NCBI GenBank assembly: GCA_947624285.1
Contig: CANQJS010000006.1
Location: forward strand, 18,424 to 82,423
Direction: 5' to 3'
Length of the DNA: 64,000 nucleotides
Source of the DNA: an uncultured Clostridia bacterium
GTDB lineage: Bacteria > Bacillota > Clostridia > Oscillospirales > Acutalibacteraceae
Part shown: positions 59,864-64,000 of the stretch, in pieces
How positions within the stretch are numbered: position 1 is the stretch's first letter
How the letters are laid out: each line of letters begins with the position of its first letter
Notes under the pieces: model-generated
Database searches by the model: none
What the model was told of the DNA's origin: nothing
The model's input: the letters and a program-made list of their open reading frames with translations, nothing else
Translations under genes and position numbers: made by a program

Positions 59864-61295
59864 ATCTGTAATTTTTGAGAAAACGCTTATAAAACGCCAC
59901 CGCGTTGCCAACTGCCTTAACGCTTATATTTTCGTTGGGGCTGTGCACCGAAGCGTACTGCTGCGCGTCTATATCGATTGGAGCAAATCGCACAACGCAC
60001 GGGCATATATCGCTGAAATGGCGGGCGTCCGTTCCCGCGGGAAGTATAAAAGGCGCGGCGCCAACATGAGGGAATATCTCGCCTATGCAATCCTTAACAT
60101 AGCCGAACTGAGGCAGTCTGAAATTTGCGGGCTTATGGTATTCGTTTCCGCTTTCGGCAAGCTTTACCTCAACGCCGTACTTTTCCGCCGCCTTGCAAAA
60201 GGCGTCAAAATCCTTTTCAAAATCCTTATCGTTCACGCAGCGAAGCGACGCCGTCGCTCGGCATTCCTTTTCCTGCGAGCCGCTGCTTACAGAGATGAAC
60301 GAGCACATTGTGCCTATCATCGACGCCGCCTGCGCGTTTATCTTTGGAATGATAACTTTAAGCAGCGGAGCGAAAAGCCAAAGATTTGCGAAGATGAGGC
60401 GCATCGGAAATACGCTGTATGGCGCAAGCCCCTCAAACATCGCTTTTACTTCGGGATACATTTTTCTTATAAACAGATTTTTGGAGTTAACATCCGTTAT
60501 AAAGCGGGACATTCGCACAACGGGGGTTTCGGGATTAGCCGCAAGCCCCGTATGGGAATCCCCCTCTTTCGCGGAACATTCTGCGCTGAAGCGCCCCTTT
60601 TCGTGAATAGCCATCATAGCGCATTTGCACACTATGCCGCCCATAGGAGGCTCTATGACCGCGCCGCCCTCGTCGAGAATAAGCTCAAAGGAAATGTTGT
60701 TTTTCTCGAAATATTCAAGGGCTTTCGGTATTCCGTCACCCGCTATTTCCTCATTGTGGGACGAGCCTATCCAAAGATTGCAGGGCGGAGCGTAGCCCTC
60801 GGAAAGAAGCTCCTCAAGCGCGGAAAATTCGGCAAACAGCGGCGTTTTCGTGTCCACCGTTCCTCTGCCCCATATCTTCCCGTCGATTATCTCGCCGCCG
60901 AAAGGCTCATGCTCCCACTCGCCCGTTGCGTCCACCACATCGTGGTGCGACATTATCATTATGTTTCTGCCTTTATCCTCGCCCTCAAGGCGGTACATCC
61001 AGCAGTCATCGCCAAAGGTGAGCTTTTCAAGCCTTTCGTGAACGAGGGGGAAAAGCTCCTCCATAACGCCTCTCAGCTTAGCAAACTCCGTATCGTCGTA
61101 GGAATCCTTTGACGATACTGTTTTGCACTGTATCATTTTCGCAAGCCGCCGTGCGTATTCAAGGCTTTTTTCGGGGCTTACATTCTCTTTTTCGGGGCGC
61201 AGATGCCGCGCCTTTGCCTTGCAGATTACGGCGCGTATCACAAGCACGGCGATGAGCAGGGCTATCGCCGCCAAAGCTATATACAAAACGATCAT
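59862..61295 (-). CDS. M20 family metallopeptidase with N-terminal TM anchor
   Basis: MIMSHHDVVDATGEWEHEPFGGEIIDGKIWGRGTVDTKTPL; hydrophobic N-terminus. Confidence 0.92.
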   Translation of the reverse strand: MIVLYIALAAIALLIAVLVIRAVICKAKARHLRPEKENVSPEKSLEYARRLAKMIQCKTVSSKDSYDDTEFAKLRGVMEELFPLVHERLEKLTFGDDCWMYRLEGEDKGRNIMIMSHHDVVDATGEWEHEPFGGEIIDGKIWGRGTVDTKTPLFAEFSALEELLSEGYAPPCNLWIGSSHNEEIAGDGIPKALEYFEKNNISFELILDEGGAVIEPPMGGIVCKCAMMAIHEKGRFSAECSAKEGDSHTGLAANPETPVVRMSRFITDVNSKNLFIRKMYPEVKAMFEGLAPYSVFPMRLIFANLWLFAPLLKVIIPKINAQAASMIGTMCSFISVSSGSQEKECRATASLRCVNDKDFEKDFDAFCKAAEKYGVEVKLAESGNEYHKPANFRLPQFGYVKDCIGEIFPHVGAAPFILPAGTDARHFSDICPCVVRFAPIDIDAQQYASVHSPNENISVKAVGNAVAFYKRFLKNYR

Positions 61296-61406
61296 TATAT
61301 CACCTGAACAGTCATTTAAAATCGGGAAACGGCGCGGACTTAAAATCCGCGCTGTTCAGCCGTGTTGATTTTCCGAAGCTTTAACGCCTTTTTACCGCCT
61401 TAACGG

Positions 61407-61898
61407 TTACCTGTGGTATCTGAGGCGGCAGCAGTCGTCGCCCTTTGCGATAGTTGAAGGCAAATCGAGCACACATCCGTATTGCTCGCCTATGCCTCTA
61501 TCGCCGCACATGGCAATATCGCATAAAAGCGCTATTTCCTCGTCGGTGCAACCCATTTTCTGCCAACCCTTGACGAGCGGGCAGTAATGGAAATCAATAT
61601 CAAGATGATCGTCGTCGCAGCGCTTTACATCCATTTCAAACATCCATTGAGCCGGACGGGTAAAAAGAGTCTTTTTCAATCCCGTAAGGCTCGTTGTGCC
61701 GCCCTTTTCCACAAGCGTTTTTCCTTGGGCAAGCCCACAGCGTTTTACTGCGCTGCTGCCCACATCCCACCAGTCGAGACCTCTTTTGCCCGCCTCATCG
61801 CAGAGAAGATAAAGCCATTGCGCCCTCTGCTCCATTTGACCTCTTACCGCTTGGATAAGCGAAAAAGTTATTTTCGGCTCGTTTTTGATTTTGCTCAT
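61407..61898 (-). CDS. L-2-amino-thiazoline-4-carboxylic acid hydrolase-like protein
   Basis: FEMDVKRC...YCPLVKGWQKMG...LCDIAMCGDRGIGEQYG...LPSTIAKGDDCCRLRYH. Confidence 0.75.
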   Translation of the reverse strand: MSKIKNEPKITFSLIQAVRGQMEQRAQWLYLLCDEAGKRGLDWWDVGSSAVKRCGLAQGKTLVEKGGTTSLTGLKKTLFTRPAQWMFEMDVKRCDDDHLDIDFHYCPLVKGWQKMGCTDEEIALLCDIAMCGDRGIGEQYGCVLDLPSTIAKGDDCCRLRYHR

Positions 61899-61922
61899 AA
61901 AAATCTCCCCTTAAATTTTTAA

Positions 61923-61948
61923 AGAGCCGAACAGCAATGTTCGGCTCT
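61923..61948 (-). terminator. Rho-independent terminator downstream of 62072-62674
   Basis: AGAGCCGAACA/TGTTCGGCTCT stem, T-rich tail on minus strand. Confidence 0.7.
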
Positions 61949-62071
61949 CCATAAAAAACCAATCAAAATCCGTACAATTCATTGTAGCATACCCGATACA
62001 TAAAAATCTACTGAAAAGTTTATATTTTTTTAGAATTTGTTTCTTTTTTTGAAGATTTCGATTTTAGGCGC

Positions 62072-62674
62072 TCATAACAATGTGAATTTTATGAGTCCGC
62101 CCCTCCTTGAGTATCCCGTATTCCACAAAGCATCAAGAGAAAGCCACATATATTCGCCGTAAGAAACAATCTTTACCATCGCGGTATCGCCGAAAACCTC
62201 ATAGCCGGTTATAAGAAACCAGTGCCACACATAATCTTTCAAAACAGGGTTTGAATGCCTTAAAACAAGGCACGGTATCGGATATCCGCCGTCAATTTGC
62301 GAAATTATGAACTTCTCCGCGCTTTCGGCGCTTTCGTTTCCCGAAAAGCCGCTCAATTTCAAACGGTTTTCGCCGATGTCGGCAAGGTAGGCGTTCACGC
62401 CGCCGATATATATTTCAAGGGAATCTATACCGCTCATACGGGGGTGGAGATACGGTTTTATAACATTTGAAAAGGCAATATAATCCTCTTTGGTAACATT
62501 CGACGCGTCATAGGGATAGAGGCTTTCAATGTTTTTGTATTTTTTGATATATATAAAGCTGTCGCAGGCGGTGACGGCGGCACAGCCGCCTATTTTCATA
62601 ACAACGCCGGTGAATTTATCCTGGTCAAATCCGTAGTCGTTTCCCACCGTGAAAAAATCAAGCTCTTTTTTCAT
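62072..62674 (-). CDS. Putative papain-like (C39-type) cysteine peptidase-like protein
   Basis: Candidate catalytic Cys in GGCAAVTACD and His in YVWHWFLITGYE; start MKKELDFF chosen because upstream ORF sequence is repeat-derived. Confidence 0.55.
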   Translation of the reverse strand: MKKELDFFTVGNDYGFDQDKFTGVVMKIGGCAAVTACDSFIYIKKYKNIESLYPYDASNVTKEDYIAFSNVIKPYLHPRMSGIDSLEIYIGGVNAYLADIGENRLKLSGFSGNESAESAEKFIISQIDGGYPIPCLVLRHSNPVLKDYVWHWFLITGYEVFGDTAMVKIVSYGEYMWLSLDALWNTGYSRRGGLIKFTLL

Positions 62675-62692
62675 ATGACAGCCGCCTTTCTC

Positions 62693-62735
62693 TATAGCTG
62701 AGGGAAATTGACCCCGATAAGTCCCCTCAGCTATA
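62693..62735 (-). repeat. Hairpin repeat family A, copy 2
   Basis: TATAGCTGAGGGGACTTATCGGGGTCAATTTCCCTCAGCTATA on minus strand; 12-bp perfect stem. Confidence 0.85.
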
Positions 62736-62839
62736 TAATATACTATCATATGATAAGCGCGCGCGAAAGTACTAAAATCAATTTGTTTCATTTAATATAT
62801 GTTTTTTCGACCTCATATTTCACATCAAAATCGCAAAAA

Positions 62840-62864
62840 GGCTTAAAACAAATCGTTTTAAGCC
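62840..62864 (-). terminator. Terminator hairpin overlapping the stop of the last ORF
   Basis: GGCTTAAAACGATTTGTTTTAAGCC then TTTTT on minus strand. Confidence 0.7.
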
Positions 62865-64000
62865 GCCGCAACATTTGTTGACTTACAAGTTACATTTCGA
62901 TTTACTGAAACAGTTTCTTTGAAAGTATCCCATGAATCAAGAACATATTTTGACGAGCAGGAAATGTTAACACTTGCTTTTGAAGCCGGACAATCGAAAG
63001 TTATTGCAGGGACAAAAGTTATTGACTTAGTTCGTGCGGTACTTGACAAACTTATATCCCACTGTGCTTGTTTTGTTGTACTTGTTGCTTCAATATCTGC
63101 ATCAGTAATATTTTTTGTGTATTCAAAATCAGCGCCAAATGCCGTTCCGCTATCTGCATTAAAAGATTCCCCAACCGATACCGTGTAGCTTGATGTTTTG
63201 TCTGATATAAGAGGTCCATATGAATCCACGGTAACACTTGAAGTAGTGGTTTTAATAAGTGTGTTTAAAGATAATCCTTTATATTTTGATTTGTAATTTG
63301 AGTTGCTTGAAGAAAGTATTGCCCCCGGATAACCAACTACATTTGCCTTGGCTGTATAATAGTCTTTTCCATCAAGATCCTGCACCGTGTAAAATGTGTA
63401 GGTTGACTTTAATTTTCCTTTAGGCAGACAGGTTGTAGTAACTGTAAAAGAGCCAAGTGTTTTTCCTGAACTATTTGACGATAACGGCTGTGCTAAAGAG
63501 CCTGAATAAGCATTTTGTGTAGTATGAATATCATCTATAGCCTCAGCTATCAAAACCACCTTTTCCGTATTGGAAATATCGGTTTGCGTGTTAATAACAT
63601 ATATTCCGCTTAATCCATTTCCATAATTGTAATACATTGTTACTATATCGTTTCCATTATCATCATTGGATATTTCAGAATTTGTTTCAGTATCTGAAGA
63701 AAAGAATTCCGGCTCAAATTGCATATTAAGGTCTTGACATAAAGAGACCGTATTATCATTATTAATAACAATGATTCCACCATTGTGTATAAAACTTTTA
63801 AGCGAATCCATGTTGTTTTTCATTGTGTTTAAATCCGAAGAATTTAAAGTTAATACACATTTTGAAAAATAATCATTAGCATATGCATCCGAAAGAGAAA
63901 CATTCTGATTCAATGCTTTCTCATTAGCTTGCGTGAGATAAAGAAGCAACAGAAGTGTAAAAAATTTTGCCGTTCCCGTCCGGCGTTCCCCAGCGCCGGA
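62858..64000 (-). CDS. Secreted Ser/Thr-rich hypothetical protein (5' end off window)
   Basis: Frame stays open upstream of the listed start 63949 to the window edge (SGAGERRTGTAKFFTLLLLLYLTQANE); signal-peptide-like hydrophobic stretch. Confidence 0.55.
   Translation of the reverse strand, partial: SGAGERRTGTAKFFTLLLLLYLTQANEKALNQNVSLSDAYANDYFSKCVLTLNSSDLNTMKNNMDSLKSFIHNGGIIVINNDNTVSLCQDLNMQFEPEFFSSDTETNSEISNDDNGNDIVTMYYNYGNGLSGIYVINTQTDISNTEKVVLIAEAIDDIHTTQNAYSGSLAQPLSSNSSGKTLGSFTVTTTCLPKGKLKSTYTFYTVQDLDGKDYYTAKANVVGYPGAILSSSNSNYKSKYKGLSLNTLIKTTTSSVTVDSYGPLISDKTSSYTVSVGESFNADSGTAFGADFEYTKNITDADIEATSTTKQAQWDISLSSTARTKSITFVPAITFDCPASKASVNISCSSKYVLDSWDTFKETVSVNRNVTCKSTNVAAA
63979..64000. other. 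GC-rich hairpin at window edge
   Basis: Perfect TCCGGCG/CGCCGGA inverted repeat, abrupt GC change against AT-rich flank. Confidence 0.5.

Noticed and set aside
59859-61112. 417-aa plus-strand ORF
   Set aside because: Exactly antisense to a well-supported M20 peptidase; long open antisense frames are expected here from codon bias; no recognisable motif
1-64000. CRISPR arrays, tRNA/rRNA genes, prophage or intact transposase
   Set aside because: Searched by eye: no regularly spaced repeats, no cloverleaf-like tRNA sequences, no transposase/integrase motifs among the ORFs

Overview
64 kb chromosomal window from a low-to-mid GC endospore-forming Firmicute, most like Clostridia/Oscillospirales by gene content and order. 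Nearly every gene is on the minus strand. Blocks in order: (1) S10-spc ribosomal protein operon (rplX partial to rpsJ) with a consensus sigma-A promoter and a ~325 nt structured leader; (2) a rubredoxin missed by the ORF track, then spo0A, spoIVB, pfkA, dnaE; (3) whiA-rapZ-murB-glk-hprK, with yvcK missing from its usual place; (4) one plus-strand glycosyltransferase, then nrdR, EamA, class Ic aminotransferase, Y-family polymerase with a small partner ORF, THUMP methyltransferase, fumarase alpha subunit without beta; (5) the yab/divIC sporulation cluster and a spoVB-like flippase; (6) an apparently continuous ~12.7 kb his-recJ-relA-dtd-hemZ supercluster headed by a fused HisZ-HisG; (7) pyrH-frr-uppS-cdsA-dxr-rseP-ispG-polC; (8) an accessory end with an ABC exporter pair, XRE regulator, M20 peptidase, ATC-hydrolase-like protein, cysteine-peptidase-like protein and a secreted protein cut by the window edge. 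Strongest observations: a PolC whose PHP domain is not interrupted by the DEDD proofreading exonuclease; a HisZ-HisG fusion; his genes coupled to recJ/relA; two families of short dispersed repeats, one copy a junction of both; two sporulation genes whose likely RBS/TTG starts lie in terminator-like hairpins and U-tracts; and a Y-family polymerase with a conserved-looking small partner. No CRISPR array, tRNA, rRNA or intact transposase was recognised. All calls are by eye; no database search was run.
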